A stretch of DNA of 29,256 nucleotides, taken from JAGTVB01 sp964624765 (lineage in GTDB: Bacteria; Pseudomonadota; Gammaproteobacteria; HK1). This document shows, one piece after another, positions 7,395 through 19,108 of this stretch (the first letter of the stretch is position 1; the number at the start of each line of letters is the position of its first letter). The notes under the pieces are model-generated. The model saw only the letters and a program-made list of their open reading frames with translations, made no database searches and was not told the origin of the DNA. Location: contig CAZUZO010000030.1 of NCBI GenBank assembly GCA_964624765.1, positions 1 to 29,256 on the forward strand, in the 5' to 3' direction. The position numbers and the translations under genes are program-made.

Positions 7395-7904
7395 ATGAAA
7401 CAGCAATCCGAGACCGTCACTTTACACTCCAGCCGCCTCTGCAGGGATCCGATAGGCTTGCTGGCCAGCGGTTTTTGCACCGGCCTGGTACCCCTCGCAC
7501 CCGGCACGGCAGGAACACTCCTCGGTGTGGGGTTGTATTTCCTCCTGAGGGAACTTCCAGTCGGGCCCTATATCATGACCATTGCGCTGCTCTTCGGTCT
7601 AGGCATCTGGTTAACCCAGCAGGCCGCGCACCGGCTTGCAGCGCACGATCATCCGGCCATCGTATGGGACGAGATCGTCGGCTATCTCGTCACGATGACG
7701 GCCGCTCCCCGGCACTTCGGGTGGGCTGTGTTCGGATTTGTGCTGTTTCGCCTCTTCGACATCGTTAAACCCTGGCCCATTCGGTCCATAGACCGACAGG
7801 TCGGAGGAGGCGTGGGCATCATGCTCGATGATCTGGTGGCCGGCGTGTACGCGTGGATACTTCTCCAGGGTGGCCACCTTGGGCTCAAGATCATTGCAGG
7901 CTGA
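7395..7904 (+). CDS. pgpA: Phosphatidylglycerophosphatase A
   Basis: PgpA removes the phosphate from phosphatidylglycerophosphate at the inner membrane to make phosphatidylglycerol. Numbering is from ATG 7395 (169 residues). The frame is also open from 7371, which adds eight residues and lacks a clear ribosome site. Motifs shared with E. coli PgpA include LVPLAPGTAGTLLGV, AIVWDEIVGYLVT, FRLFDIVKPWPIRSIDR and GIMLDDLVAGV, where the acidic residues are catalytic or metal-binding. Several hydrophobic stretches fit an integral membrane enzyme. It is the last gene of the conserved nusB-thiL-pgpA run, but here a repeat element separates it from thiL. Confidence 0.95.
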   Translation: MKQQSETVTLHSSRLCRDPIGLLASGFCTGLVPLAPGTAGTLLGVGLYFLLRELPVGPYIMTIALLFGLGIWLTQQAAHRLAAHDHPAIVWDEIVGYLVTMTAAPRHFGWAVFGFVLFRLFDIVKPWPIRSIDRQVGGGVGIMLDDLVAGVYAWILLQGGHLGLKIIAG

Positions 7905-7954
7905 CCGCTATGGCTCACACTTGTGTCCTTAAACCGTCTATCCGAGGTGAGCTC

Positions 7955-8097
7955 AGAGCTCGTGAAAAAACCTGTTGCGCTACCCGATAGCGGCGTTGGG
8001 CGGTGCTCTCTCTTCGCCTATCGATTTGATATGTCTCTCGGCTTCGCTCCGTCCGCCTGGCTCTCGGGCTGCTCGCTACGGTTTTTTCATAACCTCT
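7955..8097 (-). repeat. Family B dispersed element, complete copy, inverted
   Basis: The ends AGAGCTCGTGAAAAAACC (7955-7972) and GGTTTTTTCATAACCTCT (8080-8097) are imperfect inverted repeats. The length is 143 bp, the same as the copy at 5122-5264, and the interior is its reverse complement. It ends 8 bases before the lytic transglycosylase ATG, so it probably carries or replaces part of that gene's leader. Confidence 0.92.
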
Positions 8098-8105
8098 CAG
8101 TGGGC

Positions 8106-8717
8106 ATGCAGCCGACCGCGGCCAACCGCGTCTCTATAACTGTCATAAGCCTACTCGTTCTCAGCCTTGCCTCGATCATCCCCCGCCCTGGCCAGGCAGA
8201 AATCTATCGCTATGTCGACGCCCAGGGTCATGTGCATTTCAGCGACCGCAAGCTCGGACCAGGATATCAACGGCTCCATACCGAGCATCATTTTGCAATG
8301 TTTGGCCACCGGCGGCCAGCGACGAGGAGCCGCTTTCACAGCCTGATCCTCGACACGGCAGAACAATACCGGCTTGACCCCGCCTTAGTACATGCCGTCA
8401 TAACAGCCGAATCCGCCTATGATCCCCAGGCAGTGTCCACCGCAGGCGCCGTAGGGCTGATGCAGCTGATGCCTGCAACCGCCCAACGTTATGGGGTACA
8501 AGACCGCTGGGACCCGACTGACAATGTCCGCGCCGGCGTACGTTATCTGCATGATCTCCTGCAACGGTTCCAGACCTTACCGCTTGCGCTCGCCGCTTAT
8601 AACGCTGGGGAAAATGCCGTCATCAAGTATGACCATCAAATACCCCCCTACCCAGAAACCCAGGAATACGTGCGTAGGGTGTTGAAGTTCTATCGGGCTT
8701 ATCAGATCGCTTCCTAA
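8106..8717 (+). CDS. Exported lytic transglycosylase, SLT family, with DUF4124-like N-terminus
   Basis: This is a small peptidoglycan-cleaving enzyme acting in the periplasm. From ATG 8106 (203 residues) there is a signal peptide with hydrophobic core ITVISLLVLSLASII and likely cleavage after PGQA near residue 31. A short DUF4124-like segment, EIYRYVDAQGHVHFSDRKL, follows. The SLT domain spans about 80-200, with catalytic E102 in VITAESAYDPQAVS, then GAVGLMQLMPATA, the NVRAGVRYLHDLL block and LALAAYNAGENAV. The frame is open upstream to 7923, but that part reads through the family B repeat and gives no sensible protein, so I reject the longer start. The gene stands alone between a repeat and cfa. 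Confidence 0.92.
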   Translation: MQPTAANRVSITVISLLVLSLASIIPRPGQAEIYRYVDAQGHVHFSDRKLGPGYQRLHTEHHFAMFGHRRPATRSRFHSLILDTAEQYRLDPALVHAVITAESAYDPQAVSTAGAVGLMQLMPATAQRYGVQDRWDPTDNVRAGVRYLHDLLQRFQTLPLALAAYNAGENAVIKYDHQIPPYPETQEYVRRVLKFYRAYQIAS

Positions 8718-8931
8718 TTCTTCTTGCACCCCTTCACTCCCCAGCGCATCCATCAGATCGATGCTTGCCTAGCGCTATAGCTTTAGCAGAGGTAGCGTCG
8801 TGCGAGCCTGTTCCCTTATAATTGGAGTTCGATTCCCTTGGCTTCGCGCTTCACTCCTCACCCAGGTCAACACGCTACCGACAAGTCGACGTTGCCACCG
8901 ATCAAAGCCCAACGGACCATCGCAATGAACG

Positions 8932-10257
8932 ATGAAGAAGGAAGCCTTTCACAAGCCTCTCCAGCTTGAAGCGAAAAACCATCACGCCAGCGGTACACGC
9001 AGACGAAGCGCTGGTGTACGATCGAACAAAGTCCTTCGAATCGAGCGCTGGCTGCTGCGGCGGTTACTAGCGACTATCGGTTATCCACCCATTGCAGTAA
9101 CCCTGTGGAACGGCGAAGAGGTCTATCGCTCGAACTCACCCGTCGCTAGCGTTGCCATCCATGACCGAAGCAGGCTATGGAAGCTACTCGCTACTCCAGA
9201 GATTGGATTTGGAGATGGCTACGTCGACGGTAGCATCGCCGTGGAGGGTGATCTGCTTGAACTCGCTGCGGCCGTCAACCGATGGCGAATCCGCGTCGGC
9301 TCTCGATTGGCTTCCCTAGAATCGATCCTTACCCAGTGGGTCTGGCGGCCCAGCCGCAATACCCTAAGAGACTCGCGAAAAAACATCTACCATCACTACG
9401 ACATCGGCAATGACTTTTATCGGCTTTGGCTCGATGAGGAGATGGTTTATACCTGCGCTTACTTCCCAACCCCCACTGCAACCCTGGAGCAGGCGCAAGT
9501 CGCCAAGATGGAGCACATCTGCAGAAAACTACAACTTAGACCTGGCCAAGTCGTGGTCGAAGCAGGCTGCGGTTGGGGTGCGCTCGCCCGGTACATGGCA
9601 AGGCAACACGGCGTAACCGTCAAGGCGTTCAATATTTCACACGAGCAAATCGCCTTCGCGCGCGAGCGCGCCAAGGCACAAGGCCTAGCGCGGCAAGTGG
9701 AGTTCATCGAGGATGATTACCGCAGCATCAACGGCACTTACGATGTTTTCGTATCGGTGGGAATGCTTGAGCACGTTGGCGTCAACCATTACTCGGAACT
9801 CGGCCAAATCATCCATAGGTGCCTTAAACCGCAAGGCTTAGGACTCATCCACACTATTGGCCGGGATCGGCCCGCACCCAACAGTCCGTGGATCGAGAGG
9901 CGCATCTTCCCCGGCAGCTATCCGCCTTCGTTAGGTGAGATGAGGGCTATTTTCGAACCAAACCGGTTGTCCATCCTGGATGTCGAAAACCTACGGCTAC
10001 ATTATGCCAAGACCCTTCAACATTGGCGCGATCGCTTCGAGCAGGCGGTGGCCAACGACGCTGAGCGCTACGACGAACGCTTTGTACGCGCCTGGAAACT
10101 CTACCTAACGGGGTCGACCGCCGCTTTCGTATCGGGTTCGCTGCAGCTCTTTCAAGTGCTCTTTACGCATGCTGGGAATAACCAGATACCTTGGACCCGT
10201 AACCACATTTACTCTCGTAGCGAACGCGCCCAAGCGCTCGATGAGGCCATCACCTAA
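8932..10257 (+). CDS. cfa: Cyclopropane-fatty-acyl-phospholipid synthase
   Basis: This enzyme methylates double bonds of membrane phospholipid acyl chains from S-adenosylmethionine, producing cyclopropane rings. The 441-residue protein has the N-terminal lipid-binding region (about 34-140, with FGDGYVDGSIAVEGDL) and a C-terminal methyltransferase. It carries the YHHYDIGNDFYRLWLD motif, the SAM motif VVEAGCGWGALA (208-219), and the residues matching the E. coli bicarbonate/active site: C175 (YTCAYF), E280 (SVGMLEHVG), H307 (LIHTIG) and Y358 (LHYAKTL). It is longer than the E. coli enzyme (382), mostly through a basic N-terminal extension of about 30 residues, so a later start is conceivable. 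It is convergent with ligA, 20 bases away. The 214 bases upstream hold no recognisable feature. Confidence 0.95.
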   Translation: MKKEAFHKPLQLEAKNHHASGTRRRSAGVRSNKVLRIERWLLRRLLATIGYPPIAVTLWNGEEVYRSNSPVASVAIHDRSRLWKLLATPEIGFGDGYVDGSIAVEGDLLELAAAVNRWRIRVGSRLASLESILTQWVWRPSRNTLRDSRKNIYHHYDIGNDFYRLWLDEEMVYTCAYFPTPTATLEQAQVAKMEHICRKLQLRPGQVVVEAGCGWGALARYMARQHGVTVKAFNISHEQIAFARERAKAQGLARQVEFIEDDYRSINGTYDVFVSVGMLEHVGVNHYSELGQIIHRCLKPQGLGLIHTIGRDRPAPNSPWIERRIFPGSYPPSLGEMRAIFEPNRLSILDVENLRLHYAKTLQHWRDRFEQAVANDAERYDERFVRAWKLYLTGSTAAFVSGSLQLFQVLFTHAGNNQIPWTRNHIYSRSERAQALDEAIT

Positions 10258-10277
10258 CAGCCCCTCTGCAAAAGCCG

Positions 10278-12308
10278 TCATTGCACTGACGGCTCAGCGA
10301 GGAGAACGAGAAATTGGTTTTCATCTAAGACGGGAACCCTTAGGCTGATAGCCTTGTCGAGTTTGGAACCCGGCTCAGCGCCCGCGATCACGTAATCGGT
10401 GTGGCGCGACACACTACCGGTCACTTTTGCCCCTAAGGTCTCTAAACGCACTTTGGCTTCGTTCCTGCTCATTGACTCGAGGGTTCCAGTCAGAACAAAC
10501 GTCTTTCCAAGAAGGGGGCGTGTGGGCGGGGGGGACGATTCTAGTTCATGTGCCCAACTGACGCTGGCATCCCGTAGCGCTCGGATCACCTCCTGATTAT
10601 GCGGTTGTCGAAAGAACGAAAAAACGTGCTGTGCCACCACTGGCCCGATATCCGGGACGGCTTGCAAAGCTTCCATGTCGGCCGCTTGCAACGCCTCTAG
10701 GGATCCAAAGTGGCGCGCCAGCGTTAGCGCTGTGGCCTCCCCAACGTCTCGAATGCCCAGCGAATACAAGAACCGAACAAAAGTCGTTGACTTGCTGTTC
10801 GCGATAGCTTGCAGGAGATTCTGGGCCGATTTCTCCCCCATGCGCTCAAGTCCGGCCAATTGGTCCTGCGTCAGATGATAGAGATCAGCCACCGTTCGCA
10901 CCCAGCCAGTAGCCACTAGCTGCTCCACGATTTTCTCCCCCAGTCCCTCGATATCCAGGGCACGACGGCTTGCAAAGTGCCGGATCGCCTGCCTGCGTTG
11001 TGCCGGACAAAATAGCCCGCCGCTACACCGAGCTACCGCCTCGCTGTCTGCTCGCACGATCTGCGAAACGCATTCAGGGCACACGGTCGGCAACACGTAG
11101 GGACGGGCACCGGCAAGGCGCCGCCCAGGCACCACCCGTACGATCTCCGGGATCACGTCGCCCGCACGGCGAACCACCACGGTATCGCCGACTCGCACAT
11201 CTTTGCGCTCCACCTCAGCCTGATTGTGCAGTGTCGCGCTGGTTACAGTGACCCCTCCTACCGCGACACTCTCCAAGCGCGCCACGGGGGTAATGGCCCC
11301 CGTGCGCCCCACTTGGACATCGATTGAGAGCACTCTTGTCAGAGCCTCCTCGGCGGGAAATTTGTGGGCAATCGCCCAGCGGGGCGCTCGGGCGACGGAA
11401 CCCAGTGTAGCCTGGAATTCCAAAGCATTGACTTTGTATACCACCCCGTCGATATCGTAAGCGAGTTCATTCCGACGGGCGGCGAGAGTACGATAGTAAT
11501 TCAAGCAGCCATCCATCCCACGCACTACCGCGATCTCAGCGGATACCGGCAGGCCCCATTGCTTCAGATGCTGCAACTGCTGAAAATGCTGTTGTGGCAA
11601 CCGACCCTGTTCGACAGCGCCGGTGCCGTAGCAAAAAATGGTTAAGGGTCGCCCTGCCGTCACCCGCGAATCGAGCTGGCGCAGACTGCCCGCCGCTGCA
11701 TTGCGCGGATTGGCAAACGGTTTCTCTCCACGCTTCCTTTGCTCGCTGTTGAGACGCTGGAACCCATCGCGTGTCATGCAAACTTCTCCCCGTACCTCGA
11801 GCAGTCGTGGAAAACCTTCACCGCGCAGTTGCAGTGGGATCGCTCGAATAGTACGTACATTCTGACTTACATCCTCGCCATGAGTGCCATCTCCCCGAGT
11901 CGCCCCCTGGGTCAAAACGCCCTTCTCATACACTAGACTCACTGCTAGCCCATCCAACTTGGGCTCCGCCACGTATTCCACCTCATGGAGACCCAACCGT
12001 GTTCGTACTCGGCGATCGAAGTCAACCACATCCTGTTCATCGAAAGCATTGGCCAAAGACAGCATGGGAAGCCGATGTTTGATTGCCTTGAAGGCAGGCG
12101 ACGGCGATGCGCCCATCCGCTGGGTGGGCGATACAGGAGTAATGAGTTCAGGATAGGCAGCCTCCAGCGACAGCAATTCCCCCATCAGCCGGTCATATTC
12201 AGCGTCAGGGATCTCCGGGTCATCGAGCACGTAATAGCGATAATCGTGATAGCCGATATCTCTACGCAGAACTTCAATCCGGCGCACAATGTCGATTGGA
12301 GCAGACAT
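10278..12308 (-). CDS. ligA: NAD-dependent DNA ligase
   Basis: LigA seals nicks during replication and repair, using NAD as the adenylate donor. The 676-residue protein has all domains in order. The Ia domain carries HDYRYYVLDDPEIPDAEYD. The adenylation domain has the nucleophile K117 in AEPKLDGLAVSLVYE. The OB fold includes VQVGRTGAITPVA. The zinc finger uses C410, C413, C428 and C434. Helix-hairpin-helix repeats cover about 445-575, and a BRCT domain spans about 597-676 (GKTFVLTGTLESMSR). The length matches E. coli LigA (671). It lies downstream of zipA and smc on the same strand, the standard gammaproteobacterial order, separated from zipA by 171 bases. Confidence 0.98.
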   Translation of the reverse strand: MSAPIDIVRRIEVLRRDIGYHDYRYYVLDDPEIPDAEYDRLMGELLSLEAAYPELITPVSPTQRMGASPSPAFKAIKHRLPMLSLANAFDEQDVVDFDRRVRTRLGLHEVEYVAEPKLDGLAVSLVYEKGVLTQGATRGDGTHGEDVSQNVRTIRAIPLQLRGEGFPRLLEVRGEVCMTRDGFQRLNSEQRKRGEKPFANPRNAAAGSLRQLDSRVTAGRPLTIFCYGTGAVEQGRLPQQHFQQLQHLKQWGLPVSAEIAVVRGMDGCLNYYRTLAARRNELAYDIDGVVYKVNALEFQATLGSVARAPRWAIAHKFPAEEALTRVLSIDVQVGRTGAITPVARLESVAVGGVTVTSATLHNQAEVERKDVRVGDTVVVRRAGDVIPEIVRVVPGRRLAGARPYVLPTVCPECVSQIVRADSEAVARCSGGLFCPAQRRQAIRHFASRRALDIEGLGEKIVEQLVATGWVRTVADLYHLTQDQLAGLERMGEKSAQNLLQAIANSKSTTFVRFLYSLGIRDVGEATALTLARHFGSLEALQAADMEALQAVPDIGPVVAQHVFSFFRQPHNQEVIRALRDASVSWAHELESSPPPTRPLLGKTFVLTGTLESMSRNEAKVRLETLGAKVTGSVSRHTDYVIAGAEPGSKLDKAISLRVPVLDENQFLVLLAEPSVQ

Positions 12309-12354
12309 CAGTCCTGAGAACGCCCGCCTAAAGCAAGCCCCCTATAGGGTGGGC

Positions 12355-12378
12355 AAAGCTTAGGGTAAAGCTTAGGGT
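12355..12378 (+). repeat. Two perfect tandem copies of a 12-mer
   Basis: AAAGCTTAGGGT occurs twice in direct succession in the zipA-ligA intergenic gap, followed by TTT. A nearby CCCTATAGGGT word gives further local symmetry. Because it lies just upstream of ligA it could be a binding site, but two copies are weak evidence. Confidence 0.6.
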
Positions 12379-12479
12379 TTTGTCGCAACGAACAGCCGCA
12401 GAGGGCGAAACCACGCCCAAGACCCAAGGCGGTGACAAGCCGCTCGACCGCGGCCACTTGACTACTTTACGCCGACGAC

Positions 12480-13274
12480 TCAATGCAACGTAAGGAGCCG
12501 TTTGCGCCCAAAATCGATTATTCTCTCTCGCATGTGACCGATAGATTGAGGAGTCAAAGAGCTGCGTGTCTCATCCCGCAACTCGCCACCGAGTCGTTCG
12601 GCCAGCTGTTTACCCGCCGTCAGCATGAGATCGAATGCTTCCGCGCCATCCACTTCACTTGGCAATCGCATGAACAACATCAATCCTGGCGTATACAAGC
12701 TGTCTACGGCGTCAAGGTCGAACGAGCCCGGTTCAAGCATGTTCGCCGCACTGAACATCAACTGTCGGTGCGATTGCTCATTCAGCTTGTAGTAGTGAAA
12801 GATGCCCATTGGGCCATAATGCAAGCCCGCCTCCTCCAGTGCTGCGCAAAGGGTGCCCCCGGAAAACCGATGGCCCGGTTTTGCCATCACAGCGATGGCG
12901 CAGATCAGCGGCTCATCGGCCGGATTCGTTTCCGCAGCGACCTTGCCGAGACTCATCGGATCAGCCCCCGTCGGCTCATTTGACCGCCGCGGGGGTGGAG
13001 CAGAAATCGGAGTTGTCCCGCTCCTCAAGCCTCCACCCACCCCCTCGTCGTCGCGCTTGGCAGTCGGGCTCGGCGTATCGGCCACGGCATCCCTTTGTGC
13101 TTCGGTCGAGTTTGCCGGCTCGGCGAACAAGCCATCGCCATCGGTGGCAAAACTCCGGTCCACCCTGTCCGGATCATCCCATTCGGAATGCCGGCGACGG
13201 AGCACTTCCCAAATAAAGATACCCATAATCAGGAGAATGCCGCTGAGGAGTAGGATCCACCGCAGATTGTCCAT
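12480..13274 (-). CDS. zipA: Cell division protein ZipA
   Basis: ZipA anchors FtsZ to the inner membrane at the Z ring. The 264-residue protein has an N-terminal membrane anchor at residues 4-23 (hydrophobic core WILLLSGILLIMGIFIWEV). A charged then proline-rich linker covers about 25-117. A C-terminal FtsZ-binding domain covers about 118-258, with EPLICAIAVMAKPGHRFSG, YGPMGIFHYYKL, LYTPGLMLFMRLP and LGGELRDETRSSLTPQSI. The linker is shorter than in E. coli. It sits between smc and ligA as expected, but a family A element (13286-13504) lies directly upstream. The likely ribosome site GAGAGG is at the element border, reading CTGAGAGGCGCTAATG on the coding strand. Confidence 0.95.
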   Translation of the reverse strand: MDNLRWILLLSGILLIMGIFIWEVLRRRHSEWDDPDRVDRSFATDGDGLFAEPANSTEAQRDAVADTPSPTAKRDDEGVGGGLRSGTTPISAPPPRRSNEPTGADPMSLGKVAAETNPADEPLICAIAVMAKPGHRFSGGTLCAALEEAGLHYGPMGIFHYYKLNEQSHRQLMFSAANMLEPGSFDLDAVDSLYTPGLMLFMRLPSEVDGAEAFDLMLTAGKQLAERLGGELRDETRSSLTPQSIGHMRERIIDFGRKRLLTLH

Positions 13275-13285
13275 TAGCGCCTCTC

Positions 13286-13504
13286 AGAAGCTGTTTTAAA
13301 AATGTCACGAGCGCCGGCAGAGCAAGGCACACGATGGCGACAAAATCGTACGGAACGATTTTGAACAGCGCTAAGCTGGCCCCGAAGGGGCGAATCCCAA
13401 GGATGGGGCGAGTAACAACCGGAGTGTACAAGGGAGTACATGAGGATTGCGAGCCACCGTGCAACGCAGCTCAGGCAAGCGCAGTAATTTTCACAACAGC
13501 TTCT
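13286..13504 (+). repeat. Family A dispersed element, complete copy
   Basis: The left end AGAAGCTGTTTTAAAAA (13286-13302) and right end TTTTCACAACAGCTTCT (13488-13504) are imperfect inverted repeats. The length is 219 bp. The interior is strongly similar to the reverse complement of 27387-27606, and its last 90 bases match 1-94. An internal hairpin AAAATCGT/ACGATTTT around a 5-base loop at about 13341-13361 is conserved in the 27-kb copy with one changed arm base. It lies between smc and zipA, 12 bases from the zipA start codon. Confidence 0.92.
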
Positions 13505-13553
13505 CACGTATCGAAGCTTCCCCCACTGAATCGTCATCGTAGCGTGGCAGTTG

Positions 13554-17072
<3,519 letters not shown>

Positions 17073-17204
17073 CGGCGGTTCCTTGTCCGGCAGGGTTCAT
17101 CTCTTTGGAGCTTGAATACCGTACACTAAGTCGTTAGTTTATACGGGCAACTTCTGCGCCATCCATCGCTTGTGCGCCTTTCATCTGCACGCTTCTGAAC
17201 TCGC

Positions 17205-17594
17205 ATGCCCACACAACCTTCCAAACGGATCGAAGTATTCGATAATCCAATGCTTCAGCGGGATTATACGATCAGGATCCGGATCCCGGAGTTCACGTGT
17301 CTCTGCCCTAAGACAGGACAGCCCGACTTCGCCACACTGAGCATCGAGTATGTACCGGACCGACACTGCGTCGAGCTCAAAGCGCTCAAGCTCTACGCTT
17401 GGTCCTACCGGCAAGAAGGGACTTTTCATGAAGCAGTGACCAACCGCATCCTTGACGATCTGGTTGCTGCTTGCGCTCCTCGCTTCATGCGCATCACAGC
17501 CGAGTTCAACGTCCGGGGAGGCCTCTACACCACGGTCATCGCCGAACACCGTGCCTCTACTTGGACTCCACCCACCCCCGTCACGCTGCCCTAG
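17205..17594 (+). CDS. queF: NADPH-dependent 7-cyano-7-deazaguanine reductase, unimodular type
   Basis: QueF reduces preQ0 to preQ1 in the synthesis of the tRNA base queuosine. The 129-residue size corresponds to the short, Bacillus-type enzyme of the tunnelling (T-)fold. Visible motifs are FTCLCPKTGQPDFA, with nucleophile C34 and D41, the QueF family motif ELKALKLYAWSYR (57-69) and the following GTFHE with H75. The protein starts MPTQPSKRIEVFDNP, which is standard. The FGGY kinase follows 25 bases later on the same strand, but no functional link is evident. The other preQ0 genes are not in this window. Confidence 0.96.
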   Translation: MPTQPSKRIEVFDNPMLQRDYTIRIRIPEFTCLCPKTGQPDFATLSIEYVPDRHCVELKALKLYAWSYRQEGTFHEAVTNRILDDLVAACAPRFMRITAEFNVRGGLYTTVIAEHRASTWTPPTPVTLP

Positions 17595-17619
17595 CAGGGA
17601 AGATTAACCTGCAACGACG

Positions 17620-18912
17620 TTGACTCTTTACGCTGGCATCGATTTGGGCACCTCTGGATGTCGCGCGGTCATCATCGATGGGCGAGGGATCGTTCGCGCG
17701 TACGCAGCTACCCCACTGACTCCACCAAAGCGCATCGGGGCACAGGTCGAGCAACACCCCGAGCTGTGGTGGGATGCTCTCGAGCAGGCGTTCACCAACG
17801 CGCTTCACCAAATCCCCGCGCAGCAGGTTGCCAGTATCGCTGTCGACGGTACCTCCGCTACCCTGTTGGCTACCGACGCCCATGGGCAACCGCTAGGGGC
17901 AGCTTTGATGTACGATGACAGCCGCGCCCGTACCGAAGCCGATCGGATCGCAGCACGAGCATCGCGCGACAGCGCCGCCCACGGCGCCACCAGCAGCCTC
18001 GCAAAGCTGCTTTACCTTCATAAAGCCATACCCGCCGCCGCTCATGCACTTCATCAGGCAGACTGGATCGCCGGACGCCTCTGCGGACAGTTCGGAATCA
18101 CCGACGAGAACAATGCACTCAAACTTGGATACGACCCGATAACCAGGACGTGGCCAAAGTGGTTGGCCGAGCTGGAGGTGCCCACGATCCTGCTCCCCAG
18201 AGTCATTGCCCCTAGCTTCCCCATCGGGACCATCGCCTCCCGCTGGGCTCGGCATTGGAAGCTGTCGGCAGACACCATGGTAGTGGCCGGCACCACAGAT
18301 AGTATCGCCGGCTTCCTGGCAACAGGGGCACGAGAGGCCGGAGAAGCCGTCACTTCCCTAGGCACCACCCTGGTGCTGAAAGTGCTTTGTGACAAACCGG
18401 TGTTCGAACCCCGCTACGGGGTATACAGCCACCGGCTGGAAAACCGTTGGCTGGCGGGGGGAGCCTCGAATACGGGCGGTAGTGCACTGCTGAAATTCTT
18501 CACCATCGAGCGCCTGCGGCAGCTCAGTGATCAGCTGGATCCGGAGCACCCAACCGGATTGAGCTACTATCCGTTGCCTCGACCGGGTGAGAGGTTTCCC
18601 CTCAACGATCCAGACCGGTTACCGATGGTGCACCCCCGCCCAGACAACGACGCGGTGTTCCTGCAAGGCCTGCTGGAAGGCATCGCCCAGGTAGAAGCCG
18701 AGGGCTACCGACTTCTCGCCAGACTCGGAGCACCCTACCCAAAGTCAGTGCGATCCGTCGGTGGAGGAGCCATGAATCACGCCTGGACGCGAATCCGCGC
18801 CAATACCCTCGGGGTCCCCATGATCACGCCTCGCCAATCCGATGCGGCTTACGGCAGCGCTCAACTAGCCCGGTTGGGCTACCTGCGAGCACACCGCCAA
18901 AACCCGCGGTAG
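17620..18912 (+). CDS. FGGY-family sugar kinase, probable D-ribulokinase-like
   Basis: FGGY kinases phosphorylate sugars or polyols using ATP in the cytoplasm. The 430-residue protein has the N-terminal phosphate-binding motif AGIDLGTSGCRAVIIDG (5-21), a VDGTSAT segment (75-81), the likely catalytic base D227 in VVAGTTDSIAGF, the phosphate-2 motif SLGTTLVLK, and the adenosine-binding block SVGGGAMNHAW near the C-terminus. It is shorter than classical xylulokinase (about 480-500) and resembles, from memory, the compact cyanobacterial/plant ribulokinase group. The exact substrate is therefore an inference; xylulose is the main alternative. The start is a TTG with AGGGAAG some 20 bases upstream, so the start is uncertain. 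A cbbY-like gene lies nearby on the opposite strand. Confidence 0.8.
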   Translation: MTLYAGIDLGTSGCRAVIIDGRGIVRAYAATPLTPPKRIGAQVEQHPELWWDALEQAFTNALHQIPAQQVASIAVDGTSATLLATDAHGQPLGAALMYDDSRARTEADRIAARASRDSAAHGATSSLAKLLYLHKAIPAAAHALHQADWIAGRLCGQFGITDENNALKLGYDPITRTWPKWLAELEVPTILLPRVIAPSFPIGTIASRWARHWKLSADTMVVAGTTDSIAGFLATGAREAGEAVTSLGTTLVLKVLCDKPVFEPRYGVYSHRLENRWLAGGASNTGGSALLKFFTIERLRQLSDQLDPEHPTGLSYYPLPRPGERFPLNDPDRLPMVHPRPDNDAVFLQGLLEGIAQVEAEGYRLLARLGAPYPKSVRSVGGGAMNHAWTRIRANTLGVPMITPRQSDAAYGSAQLARLGYLRAHRQNPR

Positions 18913-18940
18913 TCAGTATTTTCACCCGAAGCACAGGGGA

Positions 18941-19108
18941 ATGATCAAGGACTTGCTACCGGGGGTCAGTTATTTTTTTCGCGGGCTGCGCCTGATTAGC
19001 CAGCGAGGCGTACGCCGTTAGGTGTTGATCCCTCTCGGGATCAACACCTTCCTGTTCATCTCCGCCATTGTCTACGGATGGACGAGGCTAGGGCAGTGGC
19101 GCGGTTCA
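18941..19108 (+). pseudogene. Interrupted and truncated cysZ remnant (sulfate permease family, EI24 domain)
   Basis: ATG 18941 opens a frame reading MIKDLLPGVSYFFRGLRL then ISQRGVRR, an in-frame TAG at 19019-19021, and then VLIPLGINTFLFISAIVYGW to a TGA at 19109. This matches the first 60 or so residues of CysZ (E. coli: [24 protein letters not shown]). The stop replaces the residue after RR, which is Phe in E. coli. After GQW the homology ends where the convergent aminotransferase gene begins (19106), so roughly three-quarters of the gene is gone. CysZ helps sulfate import, and this copy cannot make a functional protein unless the stop is bypassed, and even then only a short fragment. Confidence 0.82.

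Noticed and set aside
7923..8105. N-terminal extension of the lytic transglycosylase
   Set aside because: It is translated from a family B repeat; the signal peptide begins only at the ATG at 8106.
8820..8880. GGAGTTCGATTCCC, reminiscent of a tRNA T-arm
   Set aside because: The flanking bases do not form a five-pair T stem and no acceptor or anticodon stem could be paired around it.
17073..17204. Promoter boxes between smc and queF
   Set aside because: TTGAAT and TATAC-like words exist but none has convincing spacing or match, so no promoter was annotated.
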